NCBI GenBank assembly: GCA_947523045.1
Contig: CANNUR010000049.1
Span: forward strand, 1-15,254
Direction: 5' to 3'
Source: an uncultured Prosthecobacter sp.
GTDB lineage: Bacteria > Verrucomicrobiota > Verrucomicrobiia > Verrucomicrobiales > Verrucomicrobiaceae
DNA length: 15,254 nucleotides
This document shows positions 1-8,800 of this stretch, in pieces. Numbering within the stretch: position 1 is the first letter of the stretch; each line of letters starts with the position of its first letter. The position numbers were made by a program, and so were the translations under genes. The notes below the pieces were generated by a model, which ran no database searches, was not told the origin of the DNA, and saw only the letters and a list, made by a program, of their open reading frames with translations.

Positions 1-1277
1 ATCCGGCCCAGACCGCGCGGCTCCACCAGATCATGCTCCTGGATGTACTTTTCCAGGTAGGGACTCAGGGAGATGCGGTGCTGGATGATGCCCCGGTAAA
101 AATCGATGACATACAGCGCGCCATCGGGTCCCGTGGTCAGGCTGACCGGACGGAAGCGCTCATCCGTGGAGGCGAGAAACTCGCGCTTCTCGTAGGCCTC
201 ACGCGCCACGAGCTTGCCTTCTTCCATCGTGAGAAGGTCCCGCTTCACGAGATGCAGCGCCGGTTCGCAGGCAAAGGCATTGCCCAGGGCATCCGCCGGG
301 AAGAGATCGCCCCGGTAAATCCAGGGGGAGCACGCCGCGGTGAAGTTCTTGATCTTGTGCCCTTCCATGTTCTCCGGGAGGTAGGCGCGGTTCGTGCCGG
401 GAGTCACCCGGATGGGCCACACGGCCTGGTTCACCGGCGGGCTGATGCGACCGCCGGACCTCGCATAATTCGGATTTCGCAGACGGTAGTGGGAGGGCCA
501 CATGTCGCCCTGCAGGTGACCGGAGTTGTAGTTGTAAAAAAGACGGCCAAAATCGTCCTGACTCAGCCCATACTGGCCGCGCATGGACGAGAGGCTGCGG
601 TCGAAATGGCCTGCGCCACGCCAGCGAAACCGCGCCGCGTATTCCGCAAAGTAGATCCAGTTGTCCAGCGCCCAAAGCGGCGAGTTCGCGCCATGTTCCG
701 GGTTCGCCAGTTCGGGGCGACCCGGGATGGTTTGCGCGCCCGCATCCTGCGCCACCAGGATCTTCTCATCCGCCTTGCCATCGCCATCCTTGTCCGGGCA
801 ATACCACAGCATCGGCGGTGCGCCCACCAGCGCGCCGTCGCCGATCGGCAGGACCGTGCGCGGCATGATCAGTTCATCGAGGAAGACCTGGCTTTCATCG
901 AACCGCCCGTCGCCATCGGTGTCGGTGAGGATGACGATCCGGCCCACCGGCTCATCCTCGCGATTGCCCTGGATGTCCGGCATGTACCCGCGCATCTCCA
1001 CCACCCAGAGCCGCCCATCCGGACCGAACTGCGCCAAGATCGGATCGCCCACCAGCGGCTCACTCGCCACCAGTTCCACCCGGTAGCCCGGCGCCACCTG
1101 GAAGGTCTTCAACTCCTCTTCCGGAGACAAAGGCCGCGTGTCCGGCACCAGCTCCGCCGGCACCAGCGAGGGCGGCACCTCCCCCGTCGCTTCCGCATTC
1201 TGAGCAGAGACCGTTGAGATCAAAAAACAGGCGGACAGAGCAAGGATCTGGGGGAGCGGGAGGCGTGTGAAATTCAT
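1..1277 (-). CDS. PVC-type membrane-bound dehydrogenase (sorbosone dehydrogenase-like), N-terminal part, cut by window edge
   Basis: Partial gene: the reading frame is open from the ATG at 1277 to base 1, about 425 codons. The start encodes a Sec signal peptide (MNFTRLPLPQILALSACFL, with a VSA-QN cleavage-like site near residue 25). From about residue 58 the sequence reads FQVAPGYRVELVASEP, then QFGPDGRLWVVEMRGY, which is the hallmark opening of the PVC-type membrane-bound dehydrogenase domain, a beta-propeller related to sorbosone/glucose dehydrogenases. Two calcium-loop-like segments follow (DTDGDG at 119-124, DKDGDGKAD from 162), and GPDGALYVIDFYRG lies near the left edge. Family members usually continue with HEAT-like repeats and a heme-binding CxxCH motif, but that part is outside the window. 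They are thought to act as exported, heme-linked sugar or alcohol oxidoreductases; the substrate is unknown. An in-frame ATG at 1301 would add eight residues. Neither start has a convincing ribosome binding site. It lies 237 bases downstream of opgH on the same strand, probably as a separate unit. Confidence 0.88.
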   Translation of the reverse strand, partial: MNFTRLPLPQILALSACFLISTVSAQNAEATGEVPPSLVPAELVPDTRPLSPEEELKTFQVAPGYRVELVASEPLVGDPILAQFGPDGRLWVVEMRGYMPDIQGNREDEPVGRIVILTDTDGDGRFDESQVFLDELIMPRTVLPIGDGALVGAPPMLWYCPDKDGDGKADEKILVAQDAGAQTIPGRPELANPEHGANSPLWALDNWIYFAEYAARFRWRGAGHFDRSLSSMRGQYGLSQDDFGRLFYNYNSGHLQGDMWPSHYRLRNPNYARSGGRISPPVNQAVWPIRVTPGTNRAYLPENMEGHKIKNFTAACSPWIYRGDLFPADALGNAFACEPALHLVKRDLLTMEEGKLVAREAYEKREFLASTDERFRPVSLTTGPDGALYVIDFYRGIIQHRISLSPYLEKYIQEHDLVEPRGLGR

Positions 1278-1471
1278 CGTGGCAGCAAACGCGGCGTTCA
1301 TGGCAATACGCTCTGAACCCCATGATCTTCACCTCCGCAAGCCCACCGCAGCGTGCAGCAGGCCCGTTCATCCTCGACATCAGCCGCACCTCCAGGGAAC
1401 AAGCCCAAACACTGATCACAGAAGTATCGCAATTGATGCGCTGAGAGAATGGACCTTCCCCGCAGATTTAG

Positions 1472-1514
1472 AGTTCATGCGGAAAGAGTGTTCGCGCTCC
1501 CCTCCGCCTGAACT
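1472..1514 (-). terminator. Hairpin directly after opgH stop, possible terminator
   Basis: Read on the minus strand, the opgH stop codon is followed at once by AGTTCAGGCGGA, a 19-base loop, then TCCGCATGAACT. This is a 12-base-pair stem with one mismatch. No run of T follows (the next bases are CTAAATCT), so it may be a weak or factor-assisted terminator, or an mRNA-stabilising hairpin. Its placement suggests that the OPG transcript ends here, before the dehydrogenase gene. Confidence 0.4.
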
Positions 1515-3674
1515 TTAGACCTTCGCCTTCAAACCGGGAACTTCCTTCCGCGCCAGGGTGTGGGCGAAGGGGCCGCCGGTGGCGAGGTTGTACTGGCGGA
1601 TGGCGGTGATCCAGAAGGGGGCGAGTTCGTGCTCGGCGGCCGACCACAGGCGGTAGTGCAGGTTGGTGACGGTGTCGGTGTCGTGGATCATCGCCTTGAT
1701 CTCCTGCGGCGTGAGCGCCTGCGGTCCCTGCTGGATGAGGCGACCGGCGATTTCATCGAGGTAACCGCGCGAGACATCGATGTTGCGGCGGCGGCGCAGC
1801 AGGGAGACGTGCAGGCCGTTGATGTAGGGATCGAGGAAGACCTGCATGAGGCCGTGGAACCGCTCGAGCTCGGGCTGCAGGCGCAGGCGGCCTTTGACCT
1901 CGTCGAGGTTTTGTTCCATGGCCTGCAGCACGCTTGGCGGCTCGGCTTCCTCGGGGGTGAGGAAGAGGTTGAAGCGACGGCCGGTGCGTGTGCCGGAGAC
2001 GAGCACGGCGACCGGGATGGCGAGCAGGAGCGAGACAAGGATGGGGCTGATCCAGAGCAGGAAGCTGGGCGAGACCCACCAGGCAACGACGCCCCAGGCG
2101 AGGCCGAGCACGGAGACGGGCCAGAAGTTGAGCAGGATCTCCACCCAGTCGACGCCGCCATCGAGCTTGCGGCGCTGGGTGACCCAACGGACGCCCTTGC
2201 CGAGGATGGTGTAGATGACGAAGCGGCTGTGGAAGATCATCAGCACGGGGGCGAGCAGGGTGAAGACCACGGTGTCGAGCAGGCCGCTGAGGAAGGTGAT
2301 GGCGCGCATGACCGGGGTCTTAAAGACGCGACCGGTGATGAGTTCATCAAGCAGGATGGTGGCCTTGGGCAGGAAGATGAGCGCGGCGGTGAGGCCGAGC
2401 AGGAGCTGGGCGGCGAGGCCCGCCTGCGGGCTTTCCCTCGGCAGCGGGGTCGCCGCCAGGAAGGTGGCGAAGACGAGGAAGATGAGCCAGAGGAGCGAGC
2501 TGGCGTAGCTGAGGATGCCGTGCAGGAAGTTGATGCGGCTCATCGGGTGCCAGCCCTTGGCGAAGAGCAGCCAGAAGTGCTGCATGTTGCCCTGGCACCA
2601 GCGGCGGTCACGCTTGAGCATGTCGACGAGCGTCGGCGGTCCCTCCTCGTAGCTGCCGCGCGGGGTGTTGAGCAGGCGCACGGCGTAACCGGCTTTGCGC
2701 ATGAGCGCGGCTTCGACGAAGTCGTGGCTGAGGATGTGCCCGCCGAAGGGCTCCTTGCCGGGCAGCGGCGGCAGGGCGCAGTTTTTGATGAAGGGATCGA
2801 GGCGGACGATGGCGTTGTGGCCCCAGAAGTTGGCTTCGCCACACTGCCAGTAGTCGAGCCCGGCCATGAAGGCGGGACCATAGAGCGACTGGGCAAACTG
2901 CATGACGCGGCCAAGCAGGGTCTCCGAGCCGATCTGCTTGGGGAAGGTCTGCAGGATGCCGATGCCCGCGTTCTTCTCCATGATGCGCACCATGGCGTTG
3001 AGCAGGCCGCCGGACATGAGGCTGTCGGCATCAAGCACGACCATGTAGCGGTAGCGCCGGCCCCAGCGACGGCAGAAGTCGCTGACGTTGCCGCTCTTGC
3101 GGTTGATCGGCTTGCGGCGCTTGCGGTAGAAGATGCGGCCGAAGGCGTCGAGCTGGCGGCAGAGCTCGAGCCAGGCGCTCTCCTCCTCAATCCACTGGCT
3201 GGTCTGATCGGAGTCGCTGAGGATGAAGAAGTCGTAGTTGGCGGCCTGGCCGGTGGCTTCGAGCGAGAGATAGATGGAGCGCAGGCCCTCGAAGACGCGG
3301 GTGACGTCCTCGTTGTAGATGGGCATGACGATGGCCGTGCCGGCGGTGATGGGCTGCTCGTGCTCCTCGGGGGTCAGGCTGCGCCAGAGGTCGAGGGTGT
3401 CGGGGTGCGGCCGGTTCATCAGCCAGACCCCGAAGAGGGCGGTCCAGAAGCCGGTGTTGAGCTGGTAGTAAAGCGGCACGAAGGCCGCCAGCAGCGCCCA
3501 TTCCGACCAGCGCATGCCGTGCTCGGACAGGTAAACGAACATCAGCCAGACGCCGGCGATGGTGCCGAGGCCGACGAAGGAAAAGAAGGTGGCGCGGCGA
3601 ATGCGCGCGACACGGCGCGGCGGCAGGCCCTGGCTGGGGCTGAGGAGGGTGGTGTGGGAGCCGGCGGCGCTCAT
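1515..3674 (-). CDS. opgH: Glucans biosynthesis glucosyltransferase H (OpgH/MdoH)
   Basis: An inner-membrane family 2 glycosyltransferase (719 residues) that uses UDP-glucose to build and export the beta-1,2-glucan backbone of osmoregulated periplasmic glucans. Two membrane segments lie near residues 28-50 and 57-80. The cytoplasmic catalytic domain carries IVMPIYNED (115-123), DSD (154-156), LDADSLMSGG (214-223), HDFVEAALMR (317-326, with the catalytic-type aspartate) and the QxxRW-like RDRRW followed by CQGNMQH (355-366). Further membrane segments fill roughly 385-580, and a charged cytoplasmic tail follows. These motifs match the E. coli protein closely. The protein is shorter than the 847-residue E. 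coli OpgH, mainly because only about 28 residues precede the first membrane segment. Its ATG overlaps the TGA of the upstream 192-residue gene (ATGA), so translation is probably coupled. The stop is TAA at 1515-1517. The long open frame on the opposite strand is a codon-bias shadow. Confidence 0.96.
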   Translation of the reverse strand: MSAAGSHTTLLSPSQGLPPRRVARIRRATFFSFVGLGTIAGVWLMFVYLSEHGMRWSEWALLAAFVPLYYQLNTGFWTALFGVWLMNRPHPDTLDLWRSLTPEEHEQPITAGTAIVMPIYNEDVTRVFEGLRSIYLSLEATGQAANYDFFILSDSDQTSQWIEEESAWLELCRQLDAFGRIFYRKRRKPINRKSGNVSDFCRRWGRRYRYMVVLDADSLMSGGLLNAMVRIMEKNAGIGILQTFPKQIGSETLLGRVMQFAQSLYGPAFMAGLDYWQCGEANFWGHNAIVRLDPFIKNCALPPLPGKEPFGGHILSHDFVEAALMRKAGYAVRLLNTPRGSYEEGPPTLVDMLKRDRRWCQGNMQHFWLLFAKGWHPMSRINFLHGILSYASSLLWLIFLVFATFLAATPLPRESPQAGLAAQLLLGLTAALIFLPKATILLDELITGRVFKTPVMRAITFLSGLLDTVVFTLLAPVLMIFHSRFVIYTILGKGVRWVTQRRKLDGGVDWVEILLNFWPVSVLGLAWGVVAWWVSPSFLLWISPILVSLLLAIPVAVLVSGTRTGRRFNLFLTPEEAEPPSVLQAMEQNLDEVKGRLRLQPELERFHGLMQVFLDPYINGLHVSLLRRRRNIDVSRGYLDEIAGRLIQQGPQALTPQEIKAMIHDTDTVTNLHYRLWSAAEHELAPFWITAIRQYNLATGGPFAHTLARKEVPGLKAKV

Positions 3675-4249
3675 CGCAGCAGCAGATAGAGGTAGCCGAG
3701 CACGGAGCCGGCGATGGTGATCAGCAGGGCGTAACGCAGCGTGGGATGCCGGCCGAGGGTGTCGAAGGTGTCCTCGGCGACTTCCGAAACAATGCCGAGA
3801 TCGATGTCGCGCGGGGTCATCTTGGAAACCTGCATGCCGGGACCGGAGGTGCGCACGGCGGCACGCATGGCCTCAGCCATGTCCTCGGGCAGGTTTTCAT
3901 CATCGAGGAAGAAGTGTGGCCAGCGCGCCGGCCCGCCGCTGAGGTAGAAGCCGAGACGGCCCGCCGCTTCGATCTGGGCGCCGCTGAGGTTGAGATCACG
4001 GTAGATCGTGCCAAGCCAGTCGCGCAGCATGAGCCGGGCCTGCTCGATCGAATGCGCCGTGGGGGTGCGTGTGGAGTCGACCGCATGCGCCTCGGCAGCG
4101 CGGCGCAGCGTCTCGAGAATGAGCTGCGTGCGCCGGATGCGGTTGTGCAACTGGTAGGAGCGGAAGTAGTCGGCGAGGCGCGCGTAGGCCTCGTTCCACT
4201 CCTCCTCGGTGCCCGTGGCGGGCGCGAACTGGATGTTTACCGCCTCCAT
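3671..4249 (-). CDS. Unknown single-pass membrane protein encoded between opgG and opgH
   Basis: I do not recognise this family. It encodes 192 residues, starting MEAVNIQFAPATGTEEEWNE. Residues 1 to about 165 are soluble, charged and probably mostly helical (arginine-rich stretch RIRRTQLILETLRR near 37-50, a WPHFFLDDENLP segment near 109-120). The only membrane segment is at the very end (about 171-191, starting LRYALLITIAG), so the protein looks tail-anchored with its bulk in the cytoplasm. There is no signal peptide. It overlaps the end of opgG by 13 bases and the start of opgH by 4 bases, so it is almost certainly translated together with both and is likely to work with the glucan synthase at the inner membrane. 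Rhodobacter has a gene, opgI, in the same relative position (opgG-opgI-opgH). I cannot tell from sequence alone whether the two are related, so I give no symbol. Confidence 0.85.
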   Translation of the reverse strand: MEAVNIQFAPATGTEEEWNEAYARLADYFRSYQLHNRIRRTQLILETLRRAAEAHAVDSTRTPTAHSIEQARLMLRDWLGTIYRDLNLSGAQIEAAGRLGFYLSGGPARWPHFFLDDENLPEDMAEAMRAAVRTSGPGMQVSKMTPRDIDLGIVSEVAEDTFDTLGRHPTLRYALLITIAGSVLGYLYLLLR

Positions 4250-5760
4250 TGGTACTGCCAGCGTTCGGAGATGACTTCGGCACCGTCATGCAGTTCGCAG
4301 GTCAGCTCGAGCTGCGCGGTGTCGGCGGGCACATCCAGTTTGAAGAAGGCACGCCAACCGCCGGTTTCCGGATTGGCCATGACGCGGGCATCGAGCAGCT
4401 TGGCCGCGCCGGGATTCACCCGCACCTGCGGCAGCCAGTCCGCAGGCCGCGCCTGCGCCGGCTTGCCGGCGGTGAAGTCGAGCACGTACAGGTGGTCGTC
4501 GGAATCCATGACGAAACCGCGGCGGGTGGCCAGCACCTTGCACAGGCTGCCCGGCTCATGGCCGCCATGCCAGAGCAGGCGGTATTCGAACCGCAGCGAC
4601 TCATCAGGCGATTCCGGCAGCGTCTCGGGTTTCCACATGGCGACAATGTTGTCCCAGGTCTCCTCGCCGGTGGGCAGTTCCACCAGCACGACCGAGCCCT
4701 TGCCAAAGCCGCTCACCGGCTCGACCCAGACCGAGGGCCGCTGATGGTAGCGGGCCTCAAGGTCCTGGAAATGGGCGAAATCGCGGTCGCGGCCGGCCAG
4801 ACCGAAGCCCTTGAGCCGGTCGGTCTGGAAAAAGCTGAGCCGGGTCTCGCGGCCGACGTCGAGGGGGCGCCAGATCGATGGCCCATCGCCGATCTCGATC
4901 TGCAGGCCATCGGAATCGTGCACTTCCGGACGGAAGTCGTAGGGCTTGGGATGGCTGTTCTCGCCATACCAGAACATGCTCGAGAAGGGAGCGATGCCGA
5001 GCATCTCCACCTTGCGACGCAGGAACAGGGTGCCGCGCACCTGCATCTCGGTCGTACGGCCGGGCTTGGCGGTGAATTCATAGGCGCCGGTCAGGCTCGG
5101 CCCGTCGAGCAGGGCCAGCAGGCGGAAGCGGTCGTCGCCGGGGCGCGGCTTGGCCAGCCAGAAGCGGGTGAAATCCGGGAACTCCTCGGGGGCACCGCCA
5201 ACGGTGTTGACGGCGATGCCGCGGGCGGAGATGCCATAACCCAGCTCAGTGGTCACGGCACGGTAATAACTCGCCCCCATGAAGACCAGGAATTCAAACC
5301 GACGATTCAGGAAGCTGTCCGGCGCCAGCACGCGGAAACCCGCGTAGCCTGCGGGATTGGCCACGCTGTCGGGCACTGCCAACTCACCGTAGTCAAAGAG
5401 ACTGCGATCAAAGGCCACCGGCGTGGTCGACCCAGCGTCGAGTTGATGGAAGCGCACCGGCTTCTTGAACATCCAGCCGGGATGGAAGAACTCCACCCGG
5501 AAGGTGTCCCCTGCCCCGCCGAAGAAGGCACGCTCAGGCCGGAAGCGGATCTGCCGGTGACCGTCGTAGTTGAGCTTCTCAAAGAAGGGATCCAGATCGT
5601 GCGGCACCGGCTCGTGCGGCCGGCGCGCCAGGGCGGCCGCGAGCACCTCCAGGCCGGCATGATCCGTGACATCTTCCGGCCGCGGCTCAGCGGCGGGGGC
5701 GAGGGCGGCCAGGCAGGCCGCTAACAGAACCGGACGTCCTGCGGGAGGGTGTTGACTCAT
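4237..5760 (-). CDS. opgG: Glucans biosynthesis protein G/D (OpgG/MdoG family), periplasmic
   Basis: A periplasmic protein needed to make osmoregulated periplasmic glucans. The E. coli relatives OpgG and OpgD fold as a beta-sandwich plus Ig-like domain, and OpgD is a beta-1,2-glucanase (family GH186). The 507 residues match the usual OpgG length. Diagnostic stretches include SSMFWYGENSHPKPYDFRPEVHD split around 262-283, HDSDG (281-285), IWRPL, RDRDF (324-328) followed by FQDLEARYHQRPSVW, GKGSVVLVELPTGEE and DNIVAMWKPE, in the same order as in E. coli MdoG. I chose the ATG at 5760 because it opens a signal peptide (GRPVLLAACLAALAPAAEP). A TTG 36 bases upstream (5796) is possible but would place an odd extension in front of it. 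LAAC resembles a lipobox, but the hydrophobic stretch before it is very short, so I favour a soluble periplasmic protein. It is the first gene of the three-gene OPG unit. Confidence 0.94.
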   Translation of the reverse strand: MSQHPPAGRPVLLAACLAALAPAAEPRPEDVTDHAGLEVLAAALARRPHEPVPHDLDPFFEKLNYDGHRQIRFRPERAFFGGAGDTFRVEFFHPGWMFKKPVRFHQLDAGSTTPVAFDRSLFDYGELAVPDSVANPAGYAGFRVLAPDSFLNRRFEFLVFMGASYYRAVTTELGYGISARGIAVNTVGGAPEEFPDFTRFWLAKPRPGDDRFRLLALLDGPSLTGAYEFTAKPGRTTEMQVRGTLFLRRKVEMLGIAPFSSMFWYGENSHPKPYDFRPEVHDSDGLQIEIGDGPSIWRPLDVGRETRLSFFQTDRLKGFGLAGRDRDFAHFQDLEARYHQRPSVWVEPVSGFGKGSVVLVELPTGEETWDNIVAMWKPETLPESPDESLRFEYRLLWHGGHEPGSLCKVLATRRGFVMDSDDHLYVLDFTAGKPAQARPADWLPQVRVNPGAAKLLDARVMANPETGGWRAFFKLDVPADTAQLELTCELHDGAEVISERWQYQWRR

Positions 5761-5850
5761 AAGAGCTGCAAGCAGCGAGGCCCGAGCATGCCACAAAGCG
5801 TCTCATCGTCAACTGAGTCTGAAAGAAACACATGACTTCACACGTATGGC

Positions 5851-5879
5851 GGCGTCTGCCTGGATCTCAAGCAGACGCC
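5851..5879 (-). terminator. Perfect 9-bp hairpin after the repeat-protein gene, likely terminator
   Basis: GGCGTCTGC and GCAGACGCC form a perfect 9-base-pair stem with an 11-base loop, 15 bases beyond the stop of the repeat-protein gene. Downstream on the minus strand there is no immediate T-run, although TTTCTTTC follows about 20 bases later. It sits in the 133-base gap before opgG and probably separates the two transcripts. A TTGACG (5812 to 5807) lies in the same gap at a -35-like position for opgG, but it has no good -10 partner. Confidence 0.5.
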
Positions 5880-5893
5880 TCCGAGGCAGGAAC

Positions 5894-8800
5894 TCAGGGC
5901 TCCAGCAGGCGCACCACGTGCAGGCCACCCCCAAGCGAAAGTGTGGCCACAACTGTGCCGCTGTCATTGATCGCAGCTCCACGACCGCCCCCGCCTCCGC
6001 TCGCGTCCGTGCCGCTGGCTGAAATGCTCACACCATAGATGGTCGCGGGAGCGGCATTCACGCTGGTCACATCCTGCGTGCCGATCACATAGGACAAAGT
6101 TCCACCGGGGAGGGCGCGCCACAAGATGCAACGACCGTTGTCGAGCACGGTCAGCAGGGCGATGGCCCCGCCTTCACTGACGGACCATCGGCTGATCAAC
6201 CGGTGGTTGCTGCCCAAACCCGGAGCCGGCGTACCAAGACAGGCCAACACGCTGATCCCGCCGGTTGCCGTCCAGCGGCAGAGCGCCTGGTCGGTTACAA
6301 AGATGACCTCATCATTGCCGATGGCGTAGTAGGCACGGAAGGTTCGAATGGGCAGACCTCCAATCAAGGTCACCCCTTCGCGGGCAACCAGCCTGGCCGT
6401 GCCACCCGAGACGGAGAGCAGAACCATGTCGTTGCTGGAAGTAACACTGGTCGTGAGCTTCAAGCGGGCCTGGACGACGTGGGCACCTGTCGGGGAGCGC
6501 GCCACGCCTTGCAGCGCCACCAAGCTTTGACCCGCAAGATTCGGCACAGCATCGCCCTTGCGGACAATGACAGTCAGACCGTCCTCATTGCCATCGAGCA
6601 CAATTTCATTGCGCAGGCTGTTGGTTCGCTGCGTGGTGATGGTCGGATGATTCTGCAATCCAGCGATGAAAGCGACGCCATCACCGGCCGCGGACAGCTT
6701 GGTGGAAACCGTGCCAAGCCACGCGGGGTCGCCCGTCAGGGTCGACAAATCCTCTCCTTCGCGGGCCAACTGAAGCAAAGTGCCAGCGTCTTCCTGCCAG
6801 ATCGCCGTGTCCGTCTTGGTGGTAACACCGCCCCCCACCAGGGTGTTGGAGAAGTACCACCGACCCGAAGTGTCCGTCACAAGACTGAGGGTAACCGGCT
6901 TAAGGCTGCCACCGCCGGGCATGGCGTCGCCGGTGCGAGTCAAAACTTCCAGATCGACGCCGTTTTCCGACAGAAAAAAGCCCTGATCCTGCAGGACCGC
7001 CGATCCCCCGATGCGATCAAAGAAGACCGTGTGCCCCAGCTCATTGAGGTTTAGGCAAGACTGCAACCCGACCAGGACCCCTACGGAGCTCGGATGGACA
7101 TTCATTCCCTCGCGGGCAACAACCCGGAGTTCACCACTGACATTGGTCAGGAGAAGCACATCATTGCCCGCCAGGATGCCACCCGTGCCCACCTTGCCGT
7201 AGGCGTGAAAGGACACCTGGCCAAGCTGATTGATGACACCCGGCATGGGGCGATAGAGCGAACCGCCGCCAGCCAAGCCTTGCGCCTCCGTCAGGACTTG
7301 ATCGGTCACGGCGATCTCGTCCCCAGCAAGGCCATTGCCACTGATCCTGATGCGGAAGGGATTTTCATCGGCATCGTTGCTGGCGACTTGGATCACCGCA
7401 TTCATGAGTCCAGATGAACTCGGGTTGAATCTCACGCTGAAGGAGGTCGATTCCCCCTCTGCCAAAGCGGCATCCAGGCCTGTGAGATTCAGACTGAACT
7501 GGTCAGCGTTTGCCCCCCCCAGGGTGATTCCAGCGATCGTCAGGCTGCCTGAGCCGATGTTTTCAATCGTGTAAGACTGGGCGGTGCTGCTACCACCGAC
7601 CACGACCGGCCCCAGGCTGGTCAGACCAATGTTGTCCTGTCGCTCGATACCGCTGACGCCCAAGCCGTCGAACACGGCGATCTCCGGAGCGACACCGCTA
7701 CCGCTGAGCTGAATCTCAAAGGGGTTCTCGTCAGCATCGTTGCTGGCGATGTTGACCACCGCCGTTTTCGCGCCGCTGCTCGTCGGGCTGAAGGTCACCG
7801 TGAAGGTCGTCGTTTCGTTGGGAGCCAGGGTCGTGTCGAGACCGGTCAGATTCAGGCTGAACTGATCGCTGTGGGTGCCGCCCAGGGTGATGCCGCTGAT
7901 CGTCAGATCGGACGTGCCCATGTTCTGGACCGTGAACGACTGGGCCGCGCTGCTTGCGCCCACCGAAATCGAGCCAAAGGCGTGCGTGCCGGTGTTGTCG
8001 GTGCGTTCCGCACCACCGGAGCCGACACCGTCAAAGACGGCAATCTCCGGTGCGACACCAGTGCCGCTGAGCTGGATCTCAAAGGGGTTCTCATCGCTGT
8101 CGTTGGTGCCGATGTTCACCACCGCCGCCTTCGCGCCTGTGCTCGTCGGACTGAAGGTCACCGTGAAGGTCGTCGTCTCACTGGGAGCCAGGGTCGTGTC
8201 GAGACCGGTCGTAACGAGACTGAACTGGTTGCTGTTCGTGCCGCCCAGAGTGATGCCACTGAGGGTCAGGTCGGCTTTACCGGTGTTCTGGATTGTGAAG
8301 GACTGGGCCGAACTGCTGGTGCCCACCACGACCGAGCCAAACCCGAAGGTGCCGGTGTTGTCGGTTCGCTCCGTGCCCCCCGTGCCGATACCGTCAAAGA
8401 CGGCAATCTCGGGCAGGAAGGTGATCACCACCCTGCCGTCGGCACCCGCACCGCCATTGCGAGTGCCGGGGCCAGTCCTGCGCGCACCACCACCACCACC
8501 ACCGGGGATCGATCCCGGCAGGCCGGCGGCATTGGTGGTGCGACCGTCGCCACCGTCGCCGCCGCCCGCAGGCGCCGTGGCACCCGTGTTGCCGGTGGCA
8601 TCCGTGCCATCCACCGCAGTGCCCGCGGAAGAACCACCGCCACCGCCGTAGCTGCCCGTGAGGCCGTCAGCGCCGTCACCGCCACTGAATGTCACCTGCC
8701 CCACCCCTGCAGCCGCACTGCCGCCAGAGGCGCCGTCTTCGGTGTTGTTGGCCACACTGCTGCCACCCTTCGCCAGCAGGGTGGTGTCTGTATTGAAATA

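Noticed and set aside
33..1217. 394-codon open frame on the plus strand at the left edge
   Set aside because: It is the antisense shadow of the PVC-type dehydrogenase, rich in R, H and V with no domain logic. The minus strand reads through the whole region with clear family motifs.
1560..3689. Long open frame (about 709 codons) on the plus strand opposite opgH
   Set aside because: Composition is dominated by E, G, A, D and V in a pattern typical of the antisense of a G/C-third-position gene, with no recognisable motif. The opposite strand carries all OpgH motifs.
4249..5724. 491-codon plus-strand frame opposite opgG
   Set aside because: Antisense shadow; opgG on the minus strand aligns over its full length with the MdoG motif order.
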